Shown here: positions 44,568-52,985 of the stretch, one piece after another
Layout of the letters: every line of letters starts with the position of its first letter
Position numbering within the stretch: the stretch's first letter is position 1
From: Lysobacter spongiicola DSM 21749
GTDB taxonomy: Bacteria > Pseudomonadota > Gammaproteobacteria > Xanthomonadales > Xanthomonadaceae
Reading direction: 5' to 3'
Assembly (NCBI RefSeq): GCF_900167055.1
Contig: NZ_FUXP01000010.1
Coordinates: 29,551-93,550, forward strand
DNA length: 64,000 nucleotides
Notes under the pieces: model-generated
Told to the model about the DNA's origin: nothing
The model's database searches: none
What the model saw: only the letters and a program-made list of their open reading frames with translations
Position numbers and translations under genes: made by a program

Positions 44568-45946
44568 AGCCGTGGCTGATCGTGCCGGCGCTGCTGCTGG
44601 CCTGCCTGCCGGCGCTGGCGGAACTTCCGCGCGAGGCCACCGCCCAGTACGCGATGGAGTGGCCCGTGAAGCTGCCGGTCGGCGAGACCGGCGGCGCCTA
44701 TCGGGTGGAGCTGCCGGAGGAGGTGTACGAACAGGTCACGCGGCACGATGCACGCGACCTGGAAATCCTGGACAGTGACGGCAGCCCGGTGCCCTCGGCA
44801 CTGTTCGCGACGGAGGCAGTGCCGGCCCGGGAGCCGGGCCGTCTCGACATTCCCTTTTTCGATCTGGGGCCGGTTGATTTCTCCGGTGGGCAGCCGTCGC
44901 TGGATGGCCTGCGTGTACGCGCCCGGCGAGACGGTGCCGGCGACGTGGTCGAGCTGCTGGTGGGAGAGGTGCAGTCGCCAGGCGATGGCAGCAGTGCGTG
45001 GCTGCTGGATGCCAGGCTGCCGGGACAGGACCCTCGGGCCCCGGACGTGGCCGCACTGGAACTGGAGTGGGATGCCCACGAGGGGCCGCTCGACTCGCCC
45101 TACCGGGTCGAAGGCAGCGACGACCTCAACCATTGGGAGGTGCTGGTGCCGAGCGTCCGGCTGCTGGACCTCCAGCGCGATGGGCGGCGACTGCAACAGC
45201 GCCGGATCGATCTCCCGCGCTCGATGGATTACCTGCGGCTGGTACCGCTGGCAGCCGGGCCCGGGCTGGAACTGTCGGGCGTCAAGGCGGTGCCGGCCAC
45301 GAATGTCGCCAGCCCCCCCGCGCGCTGGATGTCGCTTTCGCCTGCCGCGGGCACCGAAGGCGAGTGGCTCTACACATTGCCCGCGCGAATTCCGGCGTCG
45401 CTCGCCGACTTGTCGCTGGAAGGCGCCCATGCCGCGCACTGGCGCCTGGAAAGCCGGGAGCAGGGCGATGCGCCGTGGCGCCTGCGGGCCGGCCCGTGGC
45501 TGGCCTACCGCGTCGATGCCGGGGACATGTCCGCGCCACGGGTACTGGGCCAGTCCGTGCGCGACCGGTCATGGCGGCTTTCCAGCGAAGACGGCACCGG
45601 TGAACCACCGGCGCTGCGCCTCGGCTACCGGCCCGAATCCATCGTGTTCGTCGCCCAGGGCACGCCGCCGTACCGGCTGGTCGCCGGCAGCGCCCGCACG
45701 CGGCGCGCTGAGTATCCGGTGCGGGCCCTGGTGGACGCATTGAGGGCGCGCCATGGTGAGGACTGGCAACCGGCGGCCGCGTCACTGGGCGAGGCACGGG
45801 AGCTGGCCGGCGACGCGGCGCTGCAGCCGGCGCCGCCGGAGCGGGACTGGCGTTCCTGGTCGCTGTGGTTCGTACTGGTGCTGGGTGCGCTGGTGGTGGG
45901 AGGCCTCGCCCTGTCGCTGCTCCGGCGCACCCCCGTAGGGGGCTGA
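44564..45946 (+). CDS. DUF3999 family protein
   Basis: Exported, membrane-anchored protein of 460 aa. The signal peptide (WLIVPALLLACLPALA) is followed by a beta-rich periplasmic region (YAMEWPVKLPVGETGGAYRVEL, DLEILDSDGSPVPSALF, YRVEGSDDLNHWEVL). One C-terminal helix (LWFVLVLGALVVGGLALSLL) has a short basic tail. The pairing with DUF2339 and the sandwich-like sequence fit DUF3999. No enzymatic motif is seen. The start overlaps the DUF2339 stop, so the two products are likely to form one membrane complex (inference). Confidence 0.87.
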   Translation: MKPWLIVPALLLACLPALAELPREATAQYAMEWPVKLPVGETGGAYRVELPEEVYEQVTRHDARDLEILDSDGSPVPSALFATEAVPAREPGRLDIPFFDLGPVDFSGGQPSLDGLRVRARRDGAGDVVELLVGEVQSPGDGSSAWLLDARLPGQDPRAPDVAALELEWDAHEGPLDSPYRVEGSDDLNHWEVLVPSVRLLDLQRDGRRLQQRRIDLPRSMDYLRLVPLAAGPGLELSGVKAVPATNVASPPARWMSLSPAAGTEGEWLYTLPARIPASLADLSLEGAHAAHWRLESREQGDAPWRLRAGPWLAYRVDAGDMSAPRVLGQSVRDRSWRLSSEDGTGEPPALRLGYRPESIVFVAQGTPPYRLVAGSARTRRAEYPVRALVDALRARHGEDWQPAAASLGEARELAGDAALQPAPPERDWRSWSLWFVLVLGALVVGGLALSLLRRTPVGG

Positions 45947-46057
45947 CCCACCCGGCCGGCTCCCATGGCGGTTCCACTGGAGCCCGGGGCCGGGGACAAT
46001 GTCGGGGCCGGCTGATCCGTCGGCCGTCCCCCTTTCGACATTCCAGGAGCCACCACC

Positions 46058-47242
46058 GTGCCCATCCTCCGCATGACCGATCTCGACCTCAAGGGCAAGC
46101 GCGTACTGATCCGCGAGGACCTGAACGTGCCGATCGAGCGGACCGGCGGCGGTGCGCGCATCACCTCCAGCCAGCGCATCGATGCCGCGCTGCCGACGCT
46201 CAAGCTGGCGCTGGAGCAGGGCGCCGCGGTGATGGTGATGTCGCACCTGGGCCGCCCCAGCGAGGGCGTCTGGAACGAGCACGATTCGCTGCAGCCGGTG
46301 GCTGATCGCCTGTCGGAACTGCTCGGCATCGAAGTGCCGCTGGTCAAGGACTGGGTCGGCGGCGTCGACGTGGCCCCCGGCCAGCTGGTGCTGCTGGAGA
46401 ACTGCCGCATGAACGCGGGCGAGAAGAAGGACGACGAGGCGCTCGCCAAGGCCTACGCCGCATTGTGCGACGTGTTCGTCATGGATGCCTTCGGCACCGC
46501 GCACCGTGCACAGGCATCGACCCACGGCGTGATCCGGCAGGCCAAGGTCGCCGCGGGCGGCCCGCTGCTGATGGCCGAGCTCGATGCGCTGGGCAAGGCC
46601 CTGCACGAGCCGGCACGCCCGCTGCTGGCGATCGTCGCCGGGTCCAAGGTCAGCACCAAGCTGGAGCTGTTGTCCTCGCTGGCGGGCAAGGTCGACCAGC
46701 TGATCGTCGGCGGCGGCATCGCCAACACCTTCATCGCCGCGATGGGCCACGGCGTCGGCAAGTCGCTGGTGGAGGCCGACCTGGTCGACACCGCGCGCAA
46801 GATCATGGCCGAGGCCAAGGCGCGTGGCGCCGACATCCCGGTGCCGACCGACGTGGTGGTGGCGCCGGCCTTCGCCGCGGATGCACCGGCGACGGTGAAG
46901 CCGGTCGATGCGGTGGGCGCGGACGACATGATCCTCGACATCGGTCCGGAGACGGCGGCGCGTTATGCCGATCTCGTGCGCAGCGCGGGAACCGTGGTCT
47001 GGAACGGGCCGGTCGGCGTGTTCGAGTTCGATGCCTTCGGCAAGGGTACCGAGGTGCTCGCCCGGGCGATCGCCGACAGCGACGCCTTCTCCATCGCCGG
47101 TGGTGGCGACACCCTCGCAGCGGTCGACAAGTACGGCATCGCCGACCGGGTGTCCTACATCTCGACCGGTGGCGGCGCGTTCCTGGAGTTCCTGGAAGGC
47201 AAGGAGTTGCCGGCCGTCGCCGCACTCGCTGCCCGCGGCTGA
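46058..47242 (+). CDS. pgk: Phosphoglycerate kinase
   Basis: Glycolytic kinase of 394 aa that exchanges phosphate between 1,3-bisphosphoglycerate and ADP. Motifs seen are [28 protein letters not shown], the substrate-binding Arg in [45 protein letters not shown] and the nucleotide-binding glycine strand [16 protein letters not shown] followed by [18 protein letters not shown] 46058 is taken as the start because AGGAG lies 8 bases upstream; ATG 46073 is an alternative. A REP-like hairpin follows the gene instead of a classical terminator. Confidence 0.97.
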   Translation: MPILRMTDLDLKGKRVLIREDLNVPIERTGGGARITSSQRIDAALPTLKLALEQGAAVMVMSHLGRPSEGVWNEHDSLQPVADRLSELLGIEVPLVKDWVGGVDVAPGQLVLLENCRMNAGEKKDDEALAKAYAALCDVFVMDAFGTAHRAQASTHGVIRQAKVAAGGPLLMAELDALGKALHEPARPLLAIVAGSKVSTKLELLSSLAGKVDQLIVGGGIANTFIAAMGHGVGKSLVEADLVDTARKIMAEAKARGADIPVPTDVVVAPAFAADAPATVKPVDAVGADDMILDIGPETAARYADLVRSAGTVVWNGPVGVFEFDAFGKGTEVLARAIADSDAFSIAGGGDTLAAVDKYGIADRVSYISTGGGAFLEFLEGKELPAVAALAARG

Positions 47243-47276
47243 TCCGCCAACACGTAACCAGCGTAACGACCGGCTG

Positions 47277-47354
47277 TGTAGGAGCGACGTCAGTCGCGAC
47301 CCGCCAGCCGGTCCCTCCTCTGGTTTCCCGGTCGCGACTGACGTCGCTCCTACA
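47277..47354. repeat. REP-like inverted repeat after pgk
   Basis: A perfect 25-bp inverted repeat: arm 47277-47301 begins TGTAGGAGCGACGTCAGTCG and arm 47330-47354 is its exact complement, with a 28-nt loop. It is the same family as the element at 38736. The two copies differ at one stem base pair, with a compensating change in the opposite arm. It lies between the convergent pgk and GNAT genes. Confidence 0.88.
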
Positions 47355-47366
47355 GCTCCTACACAG

Positions 47367-47972
47367 CTAGCGCCAGTCGCGGGCGAGCAAGCCGTAGAGC
47401 GCGGTGTCGGAGATCTCGCCGCCAACGCACCAGCGCTCGCGGAGCATGCCTTCGCGGATGAAGCCCAGCCGCTCGGCGAGGCGGCAGGATCCGGTATTGC
47501 GCGGATCGATGTCGGCTTCGATGCGGCGCAGCCCGAGCTTGCGGAAGCCATGGTCGACCACCAGCCGCGTGGCCTCGAAGGCCAGACCCTGGCCCCAGTA
47601 CGGAACCGCCAATGCATAGCCCAGCTCGGCCCGACCCTGGGCGCGGTCGATCGAGCACAGCGTCGTGGTCCCGATCAGCCGGTCCTCGCCCGCCAGGGTA
47701 ATCACCCAGCACAGCATGCGGTCGGGATCGCGCGCGGCCAGTGCGTCGGCGAAGTAGCCCGCCGCCTGCCTGATGTCGGTCCAGGGCGGGAAGCTCCAGT
47801 GCCGCATCGCCACCGGGTCGCTGTGCAGCTCGTAAAGGGCGGGGAGGTCGTCTTCGCGGAACCCACGGATCACCACGCGCTCGCCCGTCAACAGCGGTGG
47901 CTGTGGCGCCGTGCCGCGGGTGGCGGCAGGGGCAGGGCGGATGGGCAAATCGGCTTTGGTCGGGGCGGACAT
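47367..47972 (-). CDS. GNAT family N-acetyltransferase (RimJ/RimL-like)
   Basis: Cytoplasmic acetyltransferase of 201 aa. It has the RimL-type N-terminus (LLTGERVVIRGFREDDLPALYELHSDP). Central strands (CWVITLAGEDRLIGTTTLCSID, AELGYALAVPYWGQGLAFEATRLVVDHGF) carry the acetyl-CoA pyrophosphate loop, here WGQGLA. A C-terminal segment NTGSCRLAERLGFIREGMLRER follows. The group includes ribosomal-protein and small-molecule acetyltransferases; the substrate cannot be told. An unconserved 28-residue N-terminal stretch leaves the true start uncertain. It is divergent from pyk. Confidence 0.88.
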   Translation of the reverse strand: MSAPTKADLPIRPAPAATRGTAPQPPLLTGERVVIRGFREDDLPALYELHSDPVAMRHWSFPPWTDIRQAAGYFADALAARDPDRMLCWVITLAGEDRLIGTTTLCSIDRAQGRAELGYALAVPYWGQGLAFEATRLVVDHGFRKLGLRRIEADIDPRNTGSCRLAERLGFIREGMLRERWCVGGEISDTALYGLLARDWR

Positions 47973-48005
47973 CGTGATGCCATCCGGAGCGTGGGCGGGC
48001 TGTGC

Positions 48006-48011
48006 TAGCGT
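48006..48011 (+). promoter_or_regulatory. Candidate -10 box of pyk
   Basis: TAGCGT in GTGCTAGCGTCGCGG, 32 bases before the pyk start. It fits the GCTAnnnT-GC pattern seen before other housekeeping genes here, with a poor -35 region. Confidence 0.35.
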
Positions 48012-48042
48012 CGCGGAATCGTCTCACACGAGGAAACCCGGC

Positions 48043-49509
48043 ATGGCAGCTGCGCTACGTCGCACCAAGATCCTGGCCACCCTCGGGCCCGCCAGCGACC
48101 CGCCCGGCGTACTCGATGCGCTGCTGCTGGCAGGGGTGGACGTGGTCCGGCTGAACTTCTCCCATGGCGATGCCGCGTCCCATGAGGTGCGGGCCGAGGC
48201 GGTGCGCGAGGCCGGCCGCCGGGTGGGGCGTGAAGTCGGCATCCTCGCCGACCTGCCGGGGCCGAAGATCCGCATCGAGCGTTTTGAACAGGGCAAGGTC
48301 CAGTTGCGCATGGGCGAGCGCTTCGACCTGCTCGCCCGTGCCGACGCCCCGATGGGCACGCAGACGCAGGTCGGTGTCAGCTACCTCGGGCTGCCCGGCG
48401 ACGTCGGCGAAGGCGACGTGCTACTGCTGGACGACGGCATGGTGCAACTGAAGGTCGAATCAGTGGAGGGCGAGCGCATCTCCACGCGCGTGCTCAACGA
48501 TGGCGAGCTGTCCGACCGCAAGGGGCTGAACAAGCAGGGCGGCGGCCTGTCGCTCGGCGCGCTGACCGGGCACGACCGCGAGCTGATCAAGCTCGCTGCC
48601 CGGCTGGACGCGGACTTCATCGCGGTGTCGTTCTGCCGCACCGCCGATGACATGAACGAGGCGCGCCGCGTCGCGCGCGAGGCCGGCAGCAATGCCGCGC
48701 TGGTGTCAAAGATCGAACGTGCCGAGGCGATCGAGAACCTGGCCGAGATCGTCGACGCCAGCGACGTGGTGATGGTGGCGCGCGGCGACCTCGGCGTGGA
48801 AATCGGTGATGCCGAACTGCCGGGCCTGCAGAAGAAGATCATCCGCGAGGCGCTGGCGCGGAACCGGGTGGTGATTACCGCCACCCAGATGCTGCAGTCG
48901 ATGGTGGAAAGCCCGATCCCGACGCGTGCCGAGGTGCTGGACGTCGCCAACGCCGTGATCGACGGCACCGACGCAGTGATGCTGTCGGCCGAATCCGCGG
49001 CCGGTCGCTACCCGGTGAAAGCGGTCGAGGCGATGGCCCGCATCTGCCTGGGCGCCGAGCGCCAGTTCGACCACGACACCGATTTCGAGAAGGCCCCGCG
49101 CGACCTGCAGCGCGCCGACCAGGCGATCGCCATGGCGGCGATGTTCCTGTCCGAGCACATCGGCGTGCGGGCCATCGTCGCGCTCACCGAATCGGGTGGC
49201 ACCGCCCGGTTCCTGTCGCGCTTCCGGTCCCCCGCGCCGGTGTTCGCACTGTCGCGGCACGCGGGGGCGCGCAGGCAGATGGCCCTGATGCGCAGCGTGG
49301 TGCCGATGGACTTCGACAGCCGCGGCCTCGGCAACCAGGACGCCGCGCGCGACGTGATCCGCCACCTGTTCGAATCCGGCTGGCTGGAACAGGGCGAGCG
49401 GCTGGTCTTTACCAGCGGAGACAACATGGACCAGCTCGGCGCCACCAACACCCTGCGGCTGCTGCAGGTCGGCGCCGGCGGAGCCGCCCAGGGGCTCGGG
49501 GAGCTGTAG
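48043..49509 (+). CDS. pyk: Pyruvate kinase
   Basis: Glycolytic enzyme of 488 aa that makes pyruvate and ATP from phosphoenolpyruvate. Motifs seen are TKILATLGPASDPP, VVRLNFSHGDAASH, LADLPGPKIRIERF, the catalytic Lys region ALVSKIERAEAIENL, VMVARGDLGVEIG and the signature VVITATQMLQSMVESPIPTRAEVLDVANAV. The C-terminal allosteric domain is present. ATG 48043 is preceded by GAGGA at a spacing of 9 and begins the conserved N-terminus (AAALRRTKIL). Confidence 0.97.
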   Translation: MAAALRRTKILATLGPASDPPGVLDALLLAGVDVVRLNFSHGDAASHEVRAEAVREAGRRVGREVGILADLPGPKIRIERFEQGKVQLRMGERFDLLARADAPMGTQTQVGVSYLGLPGDVGEGDVLLLDDGMVQLKVESVEGERISTRVLNDGELSDRKGLNKQGGGLSLGALTGHDRELIKLAARLDADFIAVSFCRTADDMNEARRVAREAGSNAALVSKIERAEAIENLAEIVDASDVVMVARGDLGVEIGDAELPGLQKKIIREALARNRVVITATQMLQSMVESPIPTRAEVLDVANAVIDGTDAVMLSAESAAGRYPVKAVEAMARICLGAERQFDHDTDFEKAPRDLQRADQAIAMAAMFLSEHIGVRAIVALTESGGTARFLSRFRSPAPVFALSRHAGARRQMALMRSVVPMDFDSRGLGNQDAARDVIRHLFESGWLEQGERLVFTSGDNMDQLGATNTLRLLQVGAGGAAQGLGEL

Positions 49510-49568
49510 GAGCCCCGGCGGGGGCCGCCGAAGCCGCGCTCCACGTCGCCTGCACGTGTGCCCGCGGC

Positions 49569-49574
49569 TATAAT
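49569..49574 (+). promoter_or_regulatory. -10 box of fba
   Basis: A perfect TATAAT in CGGCTATAATCAGCGG, 35 bases upstream of the fba ATG. A transcription start near 49581 is expected. The -35 region is weak. Confidence 0.65.
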
Positions 49575-49608
49575 CAGCGGCTCCCTCTCGCTCCCGCAGG
49601 ACGTATCC

Positions 49609-50619
49609 ATGAGCATCGAACAGCTTGCCGAAACCGCCCAGGCCATGGTGGCCGCTGGCAAGGGCATCATCGCGATCGACGAGTCCAATGCGACCATCAA
49701 GAAGCGTTTCGACGGCGTCGGCATCGAGTGCACCGAAGAGAACCGGCGCGCCTACCGCGAGATGCTGCTGACGACGCCGAAGCTGGGCGAGCACATCTCC
49801 GGCGCGATCCTGTTCGACGAGACCCTCCGCCAGTCCACCGCCGGCGGCGTGCCCTTCACGAAGGTCATGACCGAGAGCGGCATCATCCCGGGCATCAAGG
49901 TCGACAAGGGCACCCATGCGCTCGCCGGCTTCCCGGGTGAGGTGGTGACCGAAGGCCTCGATGGCCTGCGCGCCCGCCTGGAGGAGTACTACAAGCTCGG
50001 CGCCCGCTTCGCCAAGTGGCGCGCGGTGATCAACATCAGCGACGACACCCCGTCGGGCACCTGCATCGATGCCAACGCCCATGCGCTGGCCCGCTATGCG
50101 GCGCTGTGCCAGGAGCAGGGCCTGGTGCCGATGGTCGAGCCGGAAGTCATCATGGACGGCAACCACGACATCGACACCTGCTATGAGGTCACCGAAGTCA
50201 CGCTGCGCTCTCTTTTCGCCTCGCTGTACGAGCACAACGTGATGCTGGAAGGCACGATCCTGAAGGCTTCGATGGTGCTGCCGGGTTCCACCAGCGGCGA
50301 GAAGGCTTCGGTCGAGGAGGTTGCCGCGGCAACCCTGCAGTGCCTGAAGGCGACCGTGCCGGCGACCCTGCCGGGCATCGTGTTCCTGTCCGGTGGCCAG
50401 TCCGACGAGGACGCGACCGCCCACCTCGACGCGATGAACCGCATGGGCGCCAAGCCGTGGCCGCTGTCCTTCTCCTACGGTCGCGCCATGCAGTCCGCCG
50501 CGCTGAAGCTGTGGTCGGAAGACCTGGTCGGCAACGTCGGCAAGGCGCAGGACACGGTGTTCGCCCGCGCCCGCGACAACGGCCTGGCGGCGCTCGGCCA
50601 GTGGAAGGCCAACGGCTGA
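49609..50619 (+). CDS. fba: Fructose-bisphosphate aldolase, class I
   Basis: Schiff-base aldolase of 336 aa that cleaves fructose 1,6-bisphosphate. Class I motifs are AAGKGIIAIDESNATIKKRF, GAILFDETLRQSTAGG, ARFAKWRAVINI with an active-site Lys, VPMVEPEVIMDGNHDID and LEGTILKASMVLPG, which carries the Schiff-base Lys. PWPLSFSYGRAMQSAAL is the phosphate-binding end. ATG 49609 is taken as the start of the conserved region (SIEQLAETAQAMVAAGKG). A perfect TATAAT box lies upstream and a hairpin terminator downstream. Confidence 0.97.
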   Translation: MSIEQLAETAQAMVAAGKGIIAIDESNATIKKRFDGVGIECTEENRRAYREMLLTTPKLGEHISGAILFDETLRQSTAGGVPFTKVMTESGIIPGIKVDKGTHALAGFPGEVVTEGLDGLRARLEEYYKLGARFAKWRAVINISDDTPSGTCIDANAHALARYAALCQEQGLVPMVEPEVIMDGNHDIDTCYEVTEVTLRSLFASLYEHNVMLEGTILKASMVLPGSTSGEKASVEEVAAATLQCLKATVPATLPGIVFLSGGQSDEDATAHLDAMNRMGAKPWPLSFSYGRAMQSAALKLWSEDLVGNVGKAQDTVFARARDNGLAALGQWKANG

Positions 50620-50666
50620 TGTACGAAATGTCCGGCTGATCGCCGGGCAAGTGGTAGATCGATCGC

Positions 50667-50693
50667 GACGCCGGTCCAGCAGGGCCGGCGTCG
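50667..50693. terminator. Hairpin between convergent fba and cysK
   Basis: CGACGCCGG (50667-50675) and CCGGCGTCG (50685-50693) form a 9-bp stem. It lies between the two convergent genes and may serve both. No long T-run is present. Confidence 0.65.
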
Positions 50694-50717
50694 TCCGTTC
50701 CGGGACAGGGGCGTGCG

Positions 50718-51674
50718 CTACGGCAGGCCCGCCAGCCATTCGTCGTCGGAACCTTCAGGCACATCCTCCAGCAGGAAGGTGCTGAGGTAGCGTTCGCCGG
50801 TGTCGGGCAGCATCGCCAGTATCACGGCGCCATCCGCGGCCGAGCGCGCGACTTCAAGCGCGGCGGCCACCGTGGCGCCGGCGGAGATGCCGGCGAAGAT
50901 GCCTTCCTCCGCCGCCAGCCGGCGGGCGGTGTCGCGGGCGAGGGTTTCATCGACCGGCAGGATCCGGTCCACCACGTCGCGGTTGAGCACCTCGGGTACG
51001 AAGTCCGGGGTCCAGCCCTGGATCTTGTGCGGGGCCCATTCTTTGCCCGCCAGCAGCGAAGCGCCTGCCGGCTCGCAGGCGACCACCTCCACCCGTGGGC
51101 GTGCCAGCTTCAGCACCTCGCCGACGCCGGTGACGGTGCCGCCGGTGCCCCAGCCGCTGACGAAGTGGTCCAGCCGGCGCCCGGCGAAGTCCTGCAGGAT
51201 CTCCGCGGCGGTGGTATTGCGATGGAATGCGGGGTTTGCCGGGTTGGCGAACTGGTTGGCCAGGAACCAGCCATGCTTCTCCGCGAGCTCGGCGGCCTTG
51301 CGCACCATGCCGGTGCCGCGCTCGGCGGCCGGGGTGAGGATCACCCGTGCCCCGTAGGCGCGCATCAGCTTGCGGCGCTCGATCGAGAAGGTCTCGGTCA
51401 TCACCGCCACGAAGCCGTAGCCGCGCGCGGCGCAGACCATGGCCAGGGCCACGCCCGTATTGCCGGAAGTGGCTTCGACCACCGTGTCCCCCGGCTTCAA
51501 TGCCCCGCGCCTTTCGGCATCGAGGATGATCGCCAGGGCCAAGCGGTCCTTCACCGAACCCCCGGGGTTGAACGACTCGACCTTGCCGTACAGCTGCACG
51601 CCCTCGGGCGCGAGCCGCTGGAGGCGCACCACCGGCGTGCGGCCGATGGTCTCGAGGATGCTGTCGTGGATCAT
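50718..51674 (-). CDS. cysK: Cysteine synthase A (O-acetylserine sulfhydrylase)
   Basis: PLP enzyme of 318 aa that makes cysteine from O-acetylserine and sulfide. Seen are GRTPVVRLQRL, the PLP Lys42 in NPGGSVKDRLA, the substrate loop VEATSGNTGVALA, NPAFHRNTTAAEI, the phosphate-binding GWGTGGTVTGVG and EGIFAGISAGATVAAAL. Length and motifs fit CysK rather than cystathionine beta-synthase, since no C-terminal domain is present. The ATG is at 51674. It is divergent from the RND efflux operon, with 195 bases between. Confidence 0.94.
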   Translation of the reverse strand: MIHDSILETIGRTPVVRLQRLAPEGVQLYGKVESFNPGGSVKDRLALAIILDAERRGALKPGDTVVEATSGNTGVALAMVCAARGYGFVAVMTETFSIERRKLMRAYGARVILTPAAERGTGMVRKAAELAEKHGWFLANQFANPANPAFHRNTTAAEILQDFAGRRLDHFVSGWGTGGTVTGVGEVLKLARPRVEVVACEPAGASLLAGKEWAPHKIQGWTPDFVPEVLNRDVVDRILPVDETLARDTARRLAAEEGIFAGISAGATVAAALEVARSAADGAVILAMLPDTGERYLSTFLLEDVPEGSDDEWLAGLP

Positions 51675-51869
51675 GCGACCTCCCGGCGGTTACGCGAAAT
51701 GGGGTGTGGAACTTTGCCATAACGGCCGGAACATCCCGTGAGGTTGGCGCTTTCGCCTCGCAAAGCCCTGATCCGCGCCCAGGCGCGCTTCCGCGGTCAA
51801 CCAATGGCCCACGCGGCCGTTACCTCCTCCTCGGTACCATCGCCGATTCGCTTCCGGAGCCCAGAACGC

Positions 51870-52985
51870 ATGCACCTCCACGCCCGCCGCGCCTTCGTCC
51901 TGATGATCACGCTGGCCCTGGCCGCGTGCGGCGGTGAAGCCCCGGAGCGTGGAGGCGAAAGCGCGGCGGCCGTGACCACCGCGGTGGTGTCGATGCAGCC
52001 ATGGAGCGACACGGTGCGGGGACTGGGCACCGCCAGTGCACGCGAATCGGTAGTGGTCACCGCCAAGGTCACCGAGACCGTCGAGAAGGTGCACTTCGAC
52101 AGCGGCGACGAGGTCGAGGCCGGGGCGCCGCTGGTGACGCTCAGCGGCACGCAGCAGCGTGCCTCCCTGCAGGAAGCGCAGGCGGCGGCCAACGAGGCCG
52201 ACCAGCTCTACCGGCGCCAGGCCGAGCTTGCCGGCCAGCAGTTGATCGCGCGCTCCACCCTCGACAGCCAGCGGGCCATGCGCGATGCCGCCAATGCCCG
52301 CGTCGGGCAGATTCGCGCCCAACTCGGCGATCGGGTCATCCGCGCGCCGTTCTCCGGCGTGCTGGGGCTGCGCCAGGTCAGCCCGGGTGCGCTGGTGACG
52401 CCGGGTACGGCCATCGCCACGCTGGACGACACCTCCCGCATGTACGTGGACTTCAACGTGCCCGAGTCGAGCCTGTCGCACGTCGCGGCCGGCCAGACGC
52501 TCACCGCCACCAGTGCTGCGTGGCCCGGCCGGGTGTTCGAGGGCACGGTGGAGACGGTGACCTCCCGCATCGATCCCTCTACGCGATCCGTCGCCGTGCG
52601 CGGCGACTTCCCCAATCCCGATGGCGCGCTGCGTCCGGGCATGCTGCTGCAGGTCACCCTGATCCGCCCGGAGCGCGAGGCGCTGGTGGTGCCGGAGATT
52701 TCCATCGTCCAGGTCGGCAACAGCTCCTATGTGTTCCGTGTGCGCGAGGACGAGACGGTCGAACGTGCCGACGTGCAGGTCGGCGAGCGCCGGGAAGGCG
52801 TGGCGGAGGTCGTCTCGGGGCTGGAGCCCGGCGACCGCATCGTAGTGGACGGGACGGGCAAGCTCAGGCCCGGATCGGCTATCGACGATGCCGGCCGGCG
52901 CGGCCGGGTGGCGGATGACGGAACGGCTGCCGGCGAGACCGTCGAAGCGGCTGGCGGCGACACTGCCGGGCCCGCCGCCGAATGA
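51870..52985 (+). CDS. RND efflux periplasmic adaptor lipoprotein
   Basis: Membrane fusion protein of 371 aa. The signal peptide ends in lipobox LAAC (Cys20). A lipoyl half (VVVTAKVTETVEKVHFDSGDEVEAG), helical hairpin, returning half (RAPFSGVLGLRQVSPGALVTPG), beta-barrel (MYVDFNVPESSLSHVAAGQTLTA) and membrane-proximal domain (VVPEISIVQVGNSSYVFRV) follow. It should connect the inner-membrane pump encoded next to an outer-membrane channel. ATG 51870 is chosen for the signal peptide and GGAG upstream; an in-frame start at 51738 would add 44 residues before it. It overlaps the pump gene by ATGA. Confidence 0.94.
   Translation: MHLHARRAFVLMITLALAACGGEAPERGGESAAAVTTAVVSMQPWSDTVRGLGTASARESVVVTAKVTETVEKVHFDSGDEVEAGAPLVTLSGTQQRASLQEAQAAANEADQLYRRQAELAGQQLIARSTLDSQRAMRDAANARVGQIRAQLGDRVIRAPFSGVLGLRQVSPGALVTPGTAIATLDDTSRMYVDFNVPESSLSHVAAGQTLTATSAAWPGRVFEGTVETVTSRIDPSTRSVAVRGDFPNPDGALRPGMLLQVTLIRPEREALVVPEISIVQVGNSSYVFRVREDETVERADVQVGERREGVAEVVSGLEPGDRIVVDGTGKLRPGSAIDDAGRRGRVADDGTAAGETVEAAGGDTAGPAAE

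Noticed and set aside
45995..46000. GACAAT upstream of pgk, also seen upstream of tkt
   Set aside because: Could be a shared -10 variant, but two short matches without -35 boxes are too weak to call as promoters.
49501..49560. TGTAGGAGCCCCGGCGGGGGC after pyk as a third copy of the dispersed repeat
   Set aside because: Only the first nine bases match the repeat family and no second arm is present.
51675..51869. Possible small gene or leader peptide between cysK and the RND operon
   Set aside because: An in-frame extension of the adaptor gene is open here, but no ribosome site or conserved sequence supports translation. Treated as the divergent promoter region.
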